NCBI GenBank assembly: GCA_958295685.1
Contig: OY282365.1
Location: 558,001-622,000 of the forward strand
From: an uncultured Dehalococcoidia bacterium
GTDB lineage: Bacteria > Chloroflexota > Dehalococcoidia > Lucifugimonadales > CATQGZ01
Reading direction: 5' to 3'
Length of the DNA stretch: 64,000 bases
Below the pieces are notes generated by a model, which saw nothing but the letters and a program-made list of their open reading frames with translations, did no database searches and was not told the origin of the DNA. Below, piece after piece: positions 32,083 to 40,674 of the stretch (position 1 is the first letter of the stretch; each line of letters opens with the position of its first letter). Both the position numbers and the translations under genes were made by a program.

Positions 32083-33281
32083 GACCCAACCTGTGCCGCG
32101 CCTTCGAGGGCATCGGCCACGCTGTCGAGCGTGTAGGCGAACCCGAGCGCCGGGGCGTCCTCGCCGCCTCCCAGGGTACGGACGAGTCCGTCGTACCGGC
32201 CTCCCCCGCCCAGAGAGGCGCGGCTGTCCGCGTCGATCAGCTCGAACACGGCCCCGGTGTAGTAGGCGAACCCTCTGGCCAGACCCAGGTCCACCACCAC
32301 CCTGTCCCTGGGTATCCCCCGCTCGAAGAGGGCGTCGAGGAGCCCGGAGAGCCCGTCCAGCGACCCGGACGGCAGTCCCCCGTCGGCCGCGAGACCGCGC
32401 GCCTTGGAGAGCGCGTCCTCGGCGTCCCCCTCCACCCCCGCGAGCACGCTGCCGAGGGTCAGCGCATTCTCCAATGCCCTCGCGCCCCCCGAATTCTCCA
32501 CCTTGCGCAGCAGACGGGCGACGATCTGCTCCGGCGTTCTCCTGCCGACGGAAGCGGAGAGCGACCCATGGAGCGCAGCGCGCACCATGCCTCGAGCGTC
32601 CTCACCGGACATGCTCTCCGGCCCGGCTAGGGCGTCGGGCCTGTCCTCTCTCTGCACGAGTCCCAGGGTCTCCGCGCGCGCCACGAGCGTGGGGACGTCG
32701 GTGCTCGCGCTCTTCAGCGCGGGCAGATTGCCGACCACGAACATCATCGCGGCCTCCGACAGCCCATATCCTCTGAGGAGAGCCTGAACCACGCCCAGGT
32801 GTCCGATCCTCAGCTCCGCTCTCAGTCCGAGCACGGCTAGGCCCTCCCATGCAAGGCCCAGAACCTCCGCGTCGAGCTCCACACCGGCGCCTCCCACTAC
32901 CTCGGCGCCCACCTGCGTGTGCTGCCGGCAGCCGCCCGCCGGCTCGTACCGGAAGACAGGGCCGGCGTAGCACCACCTCACGGGCAGGCTCAGCCCGCTC
33001 CGTTCGCTTATGAAGTGGCGGATAACCGAAGGAGTGAACTCGGGACGCAGCCCGACGCGGTTGCCTCCGGGGTCGTCGAACGTGTAGAGCCGGCTGGCGA
33101 GTTCTCCGCCCGACTTGCGGACGAAAAGCTCCGCCTCCTCCAGCAGAGGGGTCTCTATAGGCTCATATCCAGCCTCGGCCAGGTGAGCGGCCGCCATGTC
33201 TCGAAGCCCGGCGAACCTGTCAAGCCGGCTGCCTGAGAGGTCGCGCATCCCCGGAAGAAGGCAGACCTGTCGTCCCGACAC
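32079..33281 (-). CDS. hisZ: HisRS-like regulatory subunit of ATP phosphoribosyltransferase
   Basis: HisZ is a catalytically dead relative of histidyl-tRNA synthetase that activates short HisG. The 400-residue protein has class II synthetase motifs GLRPEFTPSVIRHF and YAGPVFRYEPAGG and a degenerate RGFAYYTGAVFE with GGGGRYDGLV, but the C-terminal anticodon-binding domain is missing, so it is not a full synthetase. GTG at 33281 is chosen because GGAGGG lies 7 bases upstream and the protein then begins with a HisZ-like LLPGMRDL; longer readings run into repeat sequence. First gene of the his operon. Confidence 0.88.
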   Translation of the reverse strand: MSGRQVCLLPGMRDLSGSRLDRFAGLRDMAAAHLAEAGYEPIETPLLEEAELFVRKSGGELASRLYTFDDPGGNRVGLRPEFTPSVIRHFISERSGLSLPVRWCYAGPVFRYEPAGGCRQHTQVGAEVVGGAGVELDAEVLGLAWEGLAVLGLRAELRIGHLGVVQALLRGYGLSEAAMMFVVGNLPALKSASTDVPTLVARAETLGLVQREDRPDALAGPESMSGEDARGMVRAALHGSLSASVGRRTPEQIVARLLRKVENSGGARALENALTLGSVLAGVEGDAEDALSKARGLAADGGLPSGSLDGLSGLLDALFERGIPRDRVVVDLGLARGFAYYTGAVFELIDADSRASLGGGGRYDGLVRTLGGGEDAPALGFAYTLDSVADALEGAAQVGS

Positions 33282-33619
33282 TGGAATACCCTCCGATGTC
33301 CTGAAGTGCGTTCCCTCGTATGGAAGGAGCCGAGGCGGTGATGGAACAATCTTACACCAACGCCATATCCGTTCATAGGCGCAGCACAGCGGCCCGTCCG
33401 GCAGGGTCATCCCCGGAAATCCCGCGGGATCCGTCATTCCGACAGAAGACGGAATGCAGTCCCTTTTCCCTGTTTTGGAACGGAGCATCTCGCCCGCACA
33501 CGTAGATCATGCCAGTCCTGAGAATCCTGATTCAGACAATCTGCTGCCTGCCGATCTGGGACAGCCTCAAATTGACACGCCCTCTTGACTGAGACGAACC
33601 GCCGTACTACGGTGTCTTC
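33282..33619. other. 338-base gap between hisZ and degV
   Basis: Divergent intergenic region. It contains the second copy of the 25-bp dispersed repeat (33516-33540), a 12-base palindrome ATCCCGCGGGAT (33419-33430), and a small hairpin CATTCCG/CGGAATG (33435-33456) of REP-like appearance. I looked for a T-box or His leader peptide ahead of hisZ and saw neither. No promoter is convincing on either strand. Confidence 0.6.
33516..33540 (-). repeat. 25-bp dispersed repeat, copy 2 (inverted)
   Basis: Exact reverse complement of 10343-10367: begins TCCTGAGAATCCTG and ends TTCAGACAAT. After the match the flanking bases (TGG) agree for three more positions after one mismatch, so the repeat may be about 29 bases. 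Confidence 0.85.
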
Positions 33620-34513
33620 ATGATGCCGACAGATCTCTCCACTCCAAGCCGGCCGCGGCTACCATCTCCCACGGTCCGGATCGTCGTGGACAGCGCCGCC
33701 TCCCTGCCGCCGGAGATGGCCGAAGCCCCAGGCATTCACGTGGTGCCCATGCGCCTCCGGTTCGGAGACCGCAGCTACCTTGACGGGATCGACCTCTCCC
33801 CCGCCGATTTCTACAGGATGCTGAGTGAGTCCGACACGCCGCCCACGACGTCGGCCCCGTCGCCCGCAATGTTTCGTGAGGCGTTCGAGAGGGCCGGGCG
33901 CGAGGGGGCTGACGCGCTCTGTCTGACGGTCGCGGCGCGCTTCAGCGCCTCATACTCCTCGGCTGGCGCGGCAGCCGAGGAGTACCGCTCCGGCGCTGCC
34001 CCCGCGCAGGTGCTCACGCTGGATACCGAGAGCGCGGCTGCCGGACAGGGACTGGTGGCGCTGGAAGCCTGGCGCGCTGCCCGGAGAGGCGACTCCCTGC
34101 ACGAGGTGGCCGAGGCCGCCCGAAAGACCGCGGCGCGTGTCCGATTACTCGCGGCGGCGGACACGCTCTACTACCTTTGGAGAAGCGGGAGAGTGCCCAG
34201 AATCGCGCACGCCGGAGCGTCTCTGTTGGACATCAAGCCCATCTTCGAGCTGGTCCGCGGCGAGGTTCGCGCCCGCGCGCGGCCCCGGAGCAGGCGGCGA
34301 GCCGTCCAACGCCTCGTCGAGCTGGTCTGCGAGCACGCCGGAGACAGGGAGGTACACGCGGCGGTCATGCACGCCGGCGCTCTCCGGCAGGCGGAGGAGT
34401 TGCGTCGTCTCGCCGAGCGCACTCTCTCCTGCCGCGAGGTGTTCGTCAGCGAGGTCACCCCTGTCATGGGCGCCCACATCGGCCCCGGCCTTCTCGGAAT
34501 CGCCTACTGCTGA
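33620..34513 (+). CDS. degV: DegV-family fatty-acid-binding protein
   Basis: DegV/FakB proteins bind a fatty acid and present it to a fatty-acid kinase or acyltransferase. The 297-residue protein shows VRIVVDSAASLPPE, TTSAPSPAMFREAF, AARFSASYSSA, the YYLWRSGRVPR segment, SLLDIKPIFEL and the C-terminal GAHIGPGLLGIAY. The ATG pair at 33620/33623 is near a GTCTTC leader with little ribosome site. No DAK2 kinase partner is in view. Length and motifs are typical. Confidence 0.92.
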   Translation: MMPTDLSTPSRPRLPSPTVRIVVDSAASLPPEMAEAPGIHVVPMRLRFGDRSYLDGIDLSPADFYRMLSESDTPPTTSAPSPAMFREAFERAGREGADALCLTVAARFSASYSSAGAAAEEYRSGAAPAQVLTLDTESAAAGQGLVALEAWRAARRGDSLHEVAEAARKTAARVRLLAAADTLYYLWRSGRVPRIAHAGASLLDIKPIFELVRGEVRARARPRSRRRAVQRLVELVCEHAGDREVHAAVMHAGALRQAEELRRLAERTLSCREVFVSEVTPVMGAHIGPGLLGIAYC

Positions 34514-34524
34514 CCCCAAGCCCC

Positions 34525-36141
34525 TCAAACGGAGGAAGACGGCCCCTGCTCTCCCCAGACGTCCCGGAGGGCCTGCATTGTCTCGCCTAGGGTGGCGTAC
34601 GCGCGGACGGCGTCGAGGATCGGCGGCATCAGGTTCTCGGACCCTGACGCCGCCAGGCGAAGCCGCCGCAGAGAGGCCTCGACGGACGCTCCGTCCCGCT
34701 CCCTGCGCACACGGTTCAGACGCTTCAGATGGCGGCGCTCGCCGTCGGGCTCCACGCTCATCACCGGTATGCGCAGCTCCTCGTCCGTCTCCTCCTCGTT
34801 GACGCCGACGACCAGACGCTCGCGCCTCTCCAGCTTCCTCTGATAGACCTCGGCGGCGTCGGCTATCTCGCTCACCAAGAAGCCGTCCTCTATCGCCGCC
34901 CTCACTCCGCCCAGCTCCTCGATGCGCCGGAAGTAGTCGTAGGCGCCCTCTTCGACCCGGTCCGTCAGCCACTCCAGGTAGTAGCTGCCTCCTAGGGGGT
35001 CGACCGTGCTCGTGACCCCCGTCTCGTGGGCGATGATCTGCTGCGTCCGCAGGGCGAGCCTGGCGGCCTCCTCGGTGGGCAGCGCCCATGCCTCGTCCAT
35101 CGAGTTGGTGTGCAGGGATTGGACCCCGCCGAGGACGGCTGCCATCGCCTGAAGCGCGACCCGCGCCAGGTTGTTCTCGGGCTGCTGGGCAGTCAGCGCG
35201 GCGCCCGCGGTCTGGGCGTGCGTCCGGAGCCAGCACGACCGCTCCTTCCGCGCGCCGAACGTCTCCCGCATCTCCCACGCCCAGATGCGCCGAGCCGCCC
35301 GGAGCTTGGCTATCTCCTCGAAGAAGTCCTGATGGACGTTGAAGAAGAAGCTCAGGCGCGGCGCGAAGTCGTCGACGGCCAGGCCGCGCTCGATGCAGGC
35401 CCGCACGTACTCGAAGCCGTTGGCCAGCGTAAACCCCAGCTCCTGAACGGCCGTCGCGCCCGCCTCGCGGATGTGGTACCCGCTAATGCTGATGGGGTTC
35501 CACTTCGGCAGATGCCGGGCTGAGTATTCGATGGTGTCCACCACCAGACGCATCGAGGGCTCCACAGGGAAAACGAACTCATTCTGCGCCGTGTACTCCT
35601 TCAGGATGTCGTTCTGGATCGTGCCTCCCAGCGCGGCCGGGGGCGTGCCCTGCCTCTCGGCGGTGGCGATGTACATCGCCCAGACGATGGCGGCGGGCGC
35701 GTTGACGGTCATGGACGTCGTGATCTCGCCGAGCGGTATGCCCTCGAACAGCGTCTCCATGTCTGCCAGGGACGACACGGCCACCCCGCCCTTGCCGAAC
35801 TCGCCGGCGGCCAGCGGGTCGTCGGTGTCGTAGCCGTACAGCGTGGGTAGGTCGAAGGCCACGCTTAGCCCCGACTGGCCGTGGTCGAGCAGGTACCGGA
35901 ACCTGGCGTTGGTCTCCTCGGCCGAGCCGAATCCCGCGAACATGCGCATGGTCCAGAGCTTGGACCGGTAGCCGGAGGGATGTATCCCGCGCAGATAGGG
36001 GTACTCACCCGGAGCGCTCTCACGGCTCTCGTCCGAGGGGCCGCGCCGGTCGTGCGTGTAGACCCGGTCCACCCGTATGCCGGACATGCTGCTGAAGGAG
36101 CTCCGCCGCTCTATGGGCTCGGACCGACGACCGCTCCGCAC
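34525..36141 (-). CDS. Methylmalonyl-CoA mutase, catalytic subunit without B12 domain
   Basis: Adenosylcobalamin mutases interconvert methylmalonyl- and succinyl-CoA or related pairs. The 538-residue protein carries the TIM-barrel domain only: [58 protein letters not shown] and the RTHAQTAG substrate segment. There is no C-terminal DxHxxG cobalamin domain, so a separate B12-binding subunit is needed; none is in the window. The start is GTG at 36141. An ATG at 36087 is possible, but the region between ([12 protein letters not shown]) resembles the family N terminus. Could be an ethylmalonyl- or isobutyryl-CoA mutase instead. Confidence 0.88.
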   Translation of the reverse strand: MRSGRRSEPIERRSSFSSMSGIRVDRVYTHDRRGPSDESRESAPGEYPYLRGIHPSGYRSKLWTMRMFAGFGSAEETNARFRYLLDHGQSGLSVAFDLPTLYGYDTDDPLAAGEFGKGGVAVSSLADMETLFEGIPLGEITTSMTVNAPAAIVWAMYIATAERQGTPPAALGGTIQNDILKEYTAQNEFVFPVEPSMRLVVDTIEYSARHLPKWNPISISGYHIREAGATAVQELGFTLANGFEYVRACIERGLAVDDFAPRLSFFFNVHQDFFEEIAKLRAARRIWAWEMRETFGARKERSCWLRTHAQTAGAALTAQQPENNLARVALQAMAAVLGGVQSLHTNSMDEAWALPTEEAARLALRTQQIIAHETGVTSTVDPLGGSYYLEWLTDRVEEGAYDYFRRIEELGGVRAAIEDGFLVSEIADAAEVYQRKLERRERLVVGVNEEETDEELRIPVMSVEPDGERRHLKRLNRVRRERDGASVEASLRRLRLAASGSENLMPPILDAVRAYATLGETMQALRDVWGEQGPSSSV

Positions 36142-36244
36142 TCCCGCAGATCCCTATCCCCTCTTCCCTGACGGGAGAGGGGCTTCGTAGGGAGCGGCCT
36201 CGCCATCACAGACATGGCGCGCTCGGTGGACGTCGGGGGAGGCG

Positions 36245-36320
36245 TGGCGCGCCCGGAGGGATTCGAACCCACGACCCTCGGTTCCGAAGACCGATGCTCT
36301 ATCCGCTGAGCTACGGGCGC
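36245..36320 (-). tRNA. tRNA-Arg (anticodon TCG)
   Basis: Minus-strand cloverleaf: acceptor GCGCCCG/CGGGCGC, D stem GCTC/GAGC, anticodon stem TCGGT/ACCGA with loop CTTCGGA (TCG), T stem GTGGG/CCCTC with one wobble pair. CCA is encoded at 36247-36245. Confidence 0.97.
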
Positions 36321-36350
36321 ACACCCAGCCTGCGACGGAGTGTTCGGGGC

Positions 36351-36427
36351 TGGGGTGAGCGAAGGGATTTGAACCCTCGATCTCCAGGGCCACAACCTGG
36401 CGCCTTAACCACTTGGCCACGCTCACC
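36351..36427 (-). tRNA. tRNA-His (anticodon GTG)
   Basis: Minus strand. Acceptor arm GGTGAGCG/CGCTCACC includes the extra G(-1):C73 pair that marks tRNA-His. Anticodon stem CCAGG/CCTGG with loop TTGTGGC (GTG). CCA encoded at 36353-36351. It lies 30 bases upstream of tRNA-Arg(TCG) on the same strand, so the two are likely cotranscribed. Confidence 0.97.
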
Positions 36428-36542
36428 GTACTACATCCGGATTCTAGCACCGAGGCTGGGATGCGGTCAAACGAACTCTGCGTGCCATCTGCGCCAGCGG
36501 CAAGACGGCACCGCGGGCGCGAGGCCCGGAGCCCGCGCCTGG

Positions 36543-36851
36543 TCAGTCCCTGATAACGACATCCTCTTTCGACGTCAGAGCCTCCAGAAGCTCGGACACC
36601 AGAACATCCTGCTTGGTGTGATGTCTCAGAGGCAGCTCGGGGTCTACGTCGTAGACGTTCCTGCGCCCGATCTTGCGGCGCTCAATGTAGCCCTCAGCTT
36701 CAAGGTCCGAGATAATTTTATGTGTGGTCCGCTCAGTAACCCCAATCTCGTTGGCGATCTCTCGCGCCGTGCTCTTGGGGTTGTGATAGATGTAGCTGAT
36801 TACGAGACCGTAGTTGGTGATGAAGGTCCATCGTGGAGTAGTAGCGGACAT
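36543..36851 (-). CDS. Winged-helix transcription regulator (MarR/ArsR-like)
   Basis: A 102-residue protein with a winged-helix fold: STAREIANEIGVTERTTHKIISDLEAEGYIERRKIGRRNVY region (about 27-67), where the recognition helix and a basic wing are clear. The C-terminal part could be a dimerisation helix. ATG at 36851 has GGAGG 9 bases upstream. Repeat copies (MITE and family A copy 2) fill the 568 bases upstream, and the family-A promoter points at this gene. Effector and targets are unknown. Confidence 0.85.
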   Translation of the reverse strand: MSATTPRWTFITNYGLVISYIYHNPKSTAREIANEIGVTERTTHKIISDLEAEGYIERRKIGRRNVYDVDPELPLRHHTKQDVLVSELLEALTSKEDVVIRD

Positions 36852-36914
36852 AAGAGATTACCTCCACGTGATTTCGGCCATGTTATCATAGGTCGGCTGC
36901 TTGGGCAACGCGGT

Positions 36915-37073
36915 AACTGTTCAGAGTCCGTAAGGTCTTTCGATCAGCGTAGTCCTGATAAGCAGACGGATGGGTCTCCCCCACCCGCCCACCCATTTGG
37001 AAACTGGGGGCAAGGCCGCCAGACCCCTGCCAGAGGGGAGAACCCCCTTCGGGTCTCACAAGTCTGAACAGTT
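36915..37073. mobile_element. MITE-like element, copy 1 (full length)
   Basis: 159 bp bounded by AACTGTTCAGAG on the left and TCTGAACAGTT on the right, an inverted pair. The interior is nearly the same as the copy at 53560-53730, including CGATCAGCGTAGTCCTGATA and the GGAAACTGGGGGCAAG hairpin region. No open frame of note. It abuts repeat family A copy 2 directly, so the two may have inserted together. Confidence 0.75.
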
Positions 37074-37078
37074 TCGGG

Positions 37079-37333
37079 CAATCGCATCTGAGGGCCTCGG
37101 CCTGCGGGTTTTGTCGAAAACTGTCCCAAACTGTTCCATTTTGTCCCATCTCGTAGCTGAGGGTTCGATTTCGTGGAACAAATGTGGGGCACTTGTGGAA
37201 CAGACGTGGAACGGAACCGGAGCAGTTCTGGGACAATTGTGGGACAGGTCTCTTCAGGGCTGCGAGGTTGGCTGTTGCTGGGTGGGCTGCTTCCATGTGA
37301 ATAGTATAGTACAGGAGTTCGTTGTCGTCAAGG
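37079..37333. repeat. Repeat family A, copy 2
   Basis: Contains ACTGTCCCAA/ACTGTTCCAT words, the core TCGTAGCTGAGGGTTCGATT from 37151, and five opposed words such as GTGGAACAAAT and GTGGGACAGGT. It shares the outer segment CAATCGCATCTGAGGGCCTC with copy 3. The conserved promoter and ATG form its right end. MITE sequence lies on both sides. An ORF across it is in a different frame relative to the words than in copy 3. Confidence 0.88.
37294..37331 (-). promoter_or_regulatory. Conserved promoter of the repeat family, copy 2
   Basis: Minus strand: TTGACG (37331-37326), 17 bases, TATACT (37308-37303), 6 bases, ATG (37296-37294). Best -10 of the three. Transcription would run through repeat A and the MITE towards the winged-helix gene at 36851, with the ATG at the very 5' end of the RNA. 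Confidence 0.72.
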
Positions 37334-37371
37334 GGACTCCCCCTTCGGACCTCACAGAGTCTGAACAGTTT
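37332..37371. repeat. Right-end fragment of the MITE-like family
   Basis: GGGGACTCCCCCTTCGGACC then CTCACAGAGTCTGAACAGTT repeats the right terminus of the MITE. With the full copy at 36915-37073 it brackets family A copy 2. Confidence 0.8.
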
Positions 37372-37419
37372 CGCCCGTCCGCCCGTTTCCTCCGTACTTC
37401 GACGCGCCGGGGGAATCCC

Positions 37420-38940
37420 CTACCCCTTCGAGCCTGAGGACAGTCGGCGGGCCAGCGCGGCCAGGGTGCGCACCGGCGCTCCCGTAGCGCCTTTTGGGTT
37501 GTAGCCCCGCGTGGAGTCCGCACGAGCCGTTCCCGCGATGTCGAGGTGCGTCCACGCTGCGCCGTCCGCGAACTCTCCGATGAACTGTGCGCCCGCTATC
37601 GACCCTGCCGCGCCCGACCCGGTGTTCTTGATGTCCGCGACGTCGCTCCGGTAGTTCTGCCTGTAGTCTTCGGGCAGCGGCAGCTGCCACATGCGCTCGC
37701 CGGATTCCGCTCCCGCGGCTATCACGCTGTCCACCAGCTTCTGGTCGCTGCCGAACACCCCCGTGTAGTGCTTGCCGAGCGCCGTGATTATCGCTCCCGT
37801 CAGCGTCGCCACGTCCACGATTCGCTCAATTCCGAGGGATCTGGCGTAGGTCACCGCGTCGGCCAGCACGAGCCGCCCCTCGGCGTCCGTATTGCCGATC
37901 TCGACCGTTTTACCGCTCATCGTGGTGACGACGTCGCCCGGCCGCTGGGCGCGGCCTCCGGGCATGTTTTCGGTGGCAGCGACTACTCCGGTGACGTTGG
38001 CGCCTATCCGGAGCCCGGCGACAGCCTTCATCGCCGCGATCACCGCCCCACCGCCCGCCATGTCTCCCTTCATCGTGAGCATCCCGGCCGCGCTCTTGAT
38101 GTCTAGGCCGCCGCTGTCGAAGGTGATGCCCTTGCCTATCAGACCGAGCCGGTTCGAGGGGTCGTCAGGGTCTCCATCATAGGCGAGGACGATGAGCTTG
38201 GGAGGCTCCGAGCTGCCCTGGGCAACCCCCAGCAGGGCGCCCATTCCCAGCGCTTCCATATGGCTGCGCTCCAACACCTCGATACGCAGGCCCGACCCGA
38301 CGGCGGCTTCGAGCGCGACCTCCGCCATCCGTGTCGGCGTCATCACGTTGGCCGGCTCGTTGGCCATGTCGCGGCAGAGGTTGACCGCCTCGGCGAGCGT
38401 GACGCCCTCCCTCACACCCTCCTCCACGTCGGTCACGCGAGACCGATCGATATCTATTACGGTGATCTCCTCCATGTCCCTGCGGTCGCCGTTCTCGTCA
38501 TCCGACTTGTATTTGTCGAATCTGTAGAGGCCCATCACGGCGCCCTCGGCCATGGCCGAAGCGGCGGCGCGCGGGGCCAGCCCCCCGATCCCGGCCCCGT
38601 GTACTATTGTGGACGCGCTCCTGACGCCAATACTCCGGAGATGCCGGCAGACCTCGGCCGATACGACACGCACCGCGTCAGGGTCAAACTTGGACGGCTT
38701 GCCGAGCCCGGCAACCACCACACGCTCCGCGGGCAGCCTGCCCAGCGTGTGAATCACCGTGTTCTCGCCCCGCTTGCCCCTTATCTCGCCCTGCTCGATC
38801 AGCCTCGATATGGCGCCGTCCAGGGCTCTGTCCACCGCTCCGGCGGCCCCACCTGGGGAGGTCACTCCCTCGAATAGGTTGACGATTATGGCCGGACCCT
38901 CACTTCGTGATATGTCGCCCGGCGCGACCGATATCTTCAT
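37420..38940 (-). CDS. pepA: Leucyl aminopeptidase (M17)
   Basis: Cytosolic two-metal aminopeptidase releasing N-terminal residues from peptides. The 506-residue protein has an N-terminal macro-like domain and the C-terminal catalytic domain with GKGITFDSGGLDIK, MKGDMAGGGAV and the NTDAEGRLVLADA signature. ATG at 38940 is preceded by GGGAGGAG at short distance; an extension upstream does not resemble M17 enzymes. A TATAAT lies 54 bases before the start on the minus strand. Confidence 0.95.
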   Translation of the reverse strand: MKISVAPGDISRSEGPAIIVNLFEGVTSPGGAAGAVDRALDGAISRLIEQGEIRGKRGENTVIHTLGRLPAERVVVAGLGKPSKFDPDAVRVVSAEVCRHLRSIGVRSASTIVHGAGIGGLAPRAAASAMAEGAVMGLYRFDKYKSDDENGDRRDMEEITVIDIDRSRVTDVEEGVREGVTLAEAVNLCRDMANEPANVMTPTRMAEVALEAAVGSGLRIEVLERSHMEALGMGALLGVAQGSSEPPKLIVLAYDGDPDDPSNRLGLIGKGITFDSGGLDIKSAAGMLTMKGDMAGGGAVIAAMKAVAGLRIGANVTGVVAATENMPGGRAQRPGDVVTTMSGKTVEIGNTDAEGRLVLADAVTYARSLGIERIVDVATLTGAIITALGKHYTGVFGSDQKLVDSVIAAGAESGERMWQLPLPEDYRQNYRSDVADIKNTGSGAAGSIAGAQFIGEFADGAAWTHLDIAGTARADSTRGYNPKGATGAPVRTLAALARRLSSGSKG

Positions 38941-38993
38941 CGACTCCTCCCGCCCGCCCAAGCGGGCTCTCCACAAGGTCGAATCCCCGGCCA

Positions 38994-38999
38994 ATTATA
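38994..38999 (-). promoter_or_regulatory. -10 box for pepA
   Basis: TATAAT on the minus strand, 53 bases before the pepA ATG. It lies back to back with the TATAAT of the divergent aminotransferase (39039), so the 146-base region drives both genes. Confidence 0.45.
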
Positions 39000-39035
39000 A
39001 TAGGCGGCTGCGTTCTTTCGCTACGGTTGGCTGCT

Positions 39036-39044
39036 TGCTATAAT
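39036..39044 (+). promoter_or_regulatory. Extended -10 promoter for the class-III aminotransferase
   Basis: TGC followed by a perfect TATAAT, 42 bases before the TTG start at 39087. No clear -35. Confidence 0.55.
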
Positions 39045-39086
39045 CGTGCCTCGCAATCCTCGACGCGCCGCAAGACGGAGGAACGA

Positions 39087-40373
39087 TTGACGAAGAGACA
39101 CATCTCAGCCGAAGAGGCCGCCCTGGAGGACATGGCCCGGCGCTGCCTGCCCGGCGGCGGCCTCGGCAACACCCCAATGAACGTCATCATCCGCGAGGGG
39201 CGCGGCAGCAGGGTCTGGGACGTGTCGGGCAACGAGCTCGTCGACTACCTGCTGGGCTCCGGTCCGATGCTCGTCGGACACGGCCACCCCGACGTCCTCG
39301 ACGCCGTTCGCAGACAGATCGAGAAGGGAACCACCTTCTTCGCCAGCAACGAGCACGCCATACTGCTCGCCGACGAGATCATCAGAGCGGTGCCCTGCGC
39401 CGACAAGGTCCGGTTCACCGGCTCGGGGACGGAGGCCACCCACTACGCGATGCGCGCCGCGCGGGCGTACCGCAAGCGCGACAGGATACTGAAGTTCGAG
39501 GGCGGCTTCCACGGCATGGGCGACTACGCGCTGATGAGCATGTCGCCATTGGATCCACCCAGCCTCCCGGAGGCCGTCCCCGACTCGGCAGGAATCCCCC
39601 GGTCGGTGAGCGGCGAGGTGCTGATAGCCCCCTTCAACGACATCGAAGCCGCCACCGCGATAATCGAGCGCCATCACGATGAGCTGGGCGGTGTCATCGT
39701 CGAGCCGCTTCAGAGGAACATCCCGCCCGTCCCGGGCTTCCTCCAGGGGTTGAGGGACGTGACGGCCCGCTATCGGATACCCTTGATCTTCGACGAGGTC
39801 GTCACCGGCTTCCGCCTCGCGTACGGAGGCGCGCAGGAGTACTACGGAGTCAGCCCCGATCTGTGCGCGCTCGGCAAGGTCATCGGCGGCGGCTTTCCAC
39901 TCGCCGCAGTCGCCGGCCGCGTCGAGATAATGTCTCACTTCGACCCGGCCATGAGAGAGACGGGGGGGTTCCTTCCCCAGATCGGTACGCTCAGCGGCAA
40001 CCCGGTGGCCGCGGCGGCCGGACTCGCCACGCTGGAAGTGCTGAGGCGCGAGGGCGCGTACGAGCGCCTCTTCGGCATCGGCCTCACACTGAAGAACGGT
40101 CTCCAGCGGCTGATCGACCGGTCGGAGGCGCCTGCCCAGATGGTCGGGGAACCCCCGCTCTTCGACGTCATGTTCACGAACGCCGAGATCACCGACTTCC
40201 GTTCGACCATGAGCAACGACAAGCAGCGCGCAGCGCGCTTCAACAATCTGCTGCTCGACCGGGGCGTCCTCAAGGCGGACTGGAAGTTCTACCTGTCGAC
40301 CGTCCACACCCAGAAAGACTTGGACGTCACTCTGGATGCCTTTGCCTCGGCTCTGGACGAGCTGATGGGCTGA
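39087..40373 (+). CDS. Class-III aminotransferase, glutamate-1-semialdehyde aminomutase-like
   Basis: The 428-residue PLP enzyme has the class III pattern: DYLLGSGPMLVGHGHP, FTGSGTEATHYAMRAARA, IVEPLQRN, LIFDEVVTGFR, and LGKVIGGGFPLAAVAGR with the PLP lysine near residue 265. It is like HemL but SGSEATM-type and C-terminal details differ, so another omega-aminotransferase is possible. TTG at 39087 with GGAGGAA before it is the start. No other haem genes are near. It precedes the metallo-beta-lactamase-like gene in the same direction, 300 bases away. Confidence 0.82.
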   Translation: MTKRHISAEEAALEDMARRCLPGGGLGNTPMNVIIREGRGSRVWDVSGNELVDYLLGSGPMLVGHGHPDVLDAVRRQIEKGTTFFASNEHAILLADEIIRAVPCADKVRFTGSGTEATHYAMRAARAYRKRDRILKFEGGFHGMGDYALMSMSPLDPPSLPEAVPDSAGIPRSVSGEVLIAPFNDIEAATAIIERHHDELGGVIVEPLQRNIPPVPGFLQGLRDVTARYRIPLIFDEVVTGFRLAYGGAQEYYGVSPDLCALGKVIGGGFPLAAVAGRVEIMSHFDPAMRETGGFLPQIGTLSGNPVAAAAGLATLEVLRREGAYERLFGIGLTLKNGLQRLIDRSEAPAQMVGEPPLFDVMFTNAEITDFRSTMSNDKQRAARFNNLLLDRGVLKADWKFYLSTVHTQKDLDVTLDAFASALDELMG

Positions 40374-40674
40374 CGGAGAGACCCGCCGCCTGCCCACTGC
40401 CCCGAATTTCCAGGCTGACCTTGACAAACCCTTGCTCGGAGAATAGGGTTGCGCCGAGGCCGAGACGAGTCGATTCTCGATGACGGCACAACGGCAGGCG
40501 ACGCCGTAAGGAGAACTCCAAGAGGGCATCCGATACCCTTCGAGGCACGGCTTGGACCGCCGCTCGGTGTGTTGTGCGTCTGTCTCAACCCGACGTACGC
40601 CGTCGCGGGAAGGCTCTCCCGCTCGCGTCCATTGACGGGCCGGCCAGCTACATGAAGGGAGGGGGTGCGTTCCC
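40374..40674 (+). promoter_or_regulatory. 301-base leader before the MBL-fold gene, with a promoter-like pair
   Basis: TTGACA (40421-40426), 17 bases, then TAGGGT (40444-40449). The following 200 bases contain AAGGAGAACTCC and CGGGAAGGCTCTCCCG hairpin-like segments and no gene. A leader RNA is possible but I recognise no known class. The region ends with ATGAAGGGAGGGGG at 40652, discussed under the next gene. Confidence 0.4.

Noticed and set aside
32079..33281. Histidyl-tRNA synthetase
   Set aside because: The C-terminal anticodon-binding domain is missing and the RGLDYYTG motif is altered; position beside hisG favours HisZ.
33282..33500. T-box or His leader peptide before hisZ
   Set aside because: No run of His codons, no specifier loop or the conserved T-box sequence could be found.
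36886..37296. Protein-coding gene across repeat A copy 2 (and similar frames at 42837-43316 and 9833-10195)
   Set aside because: The peptide spelled by the repeat differs in frame between copies 2 and 3, and the 10-11-bp words are not multiples of three, so open frames are by-products of GC-rich repeats.
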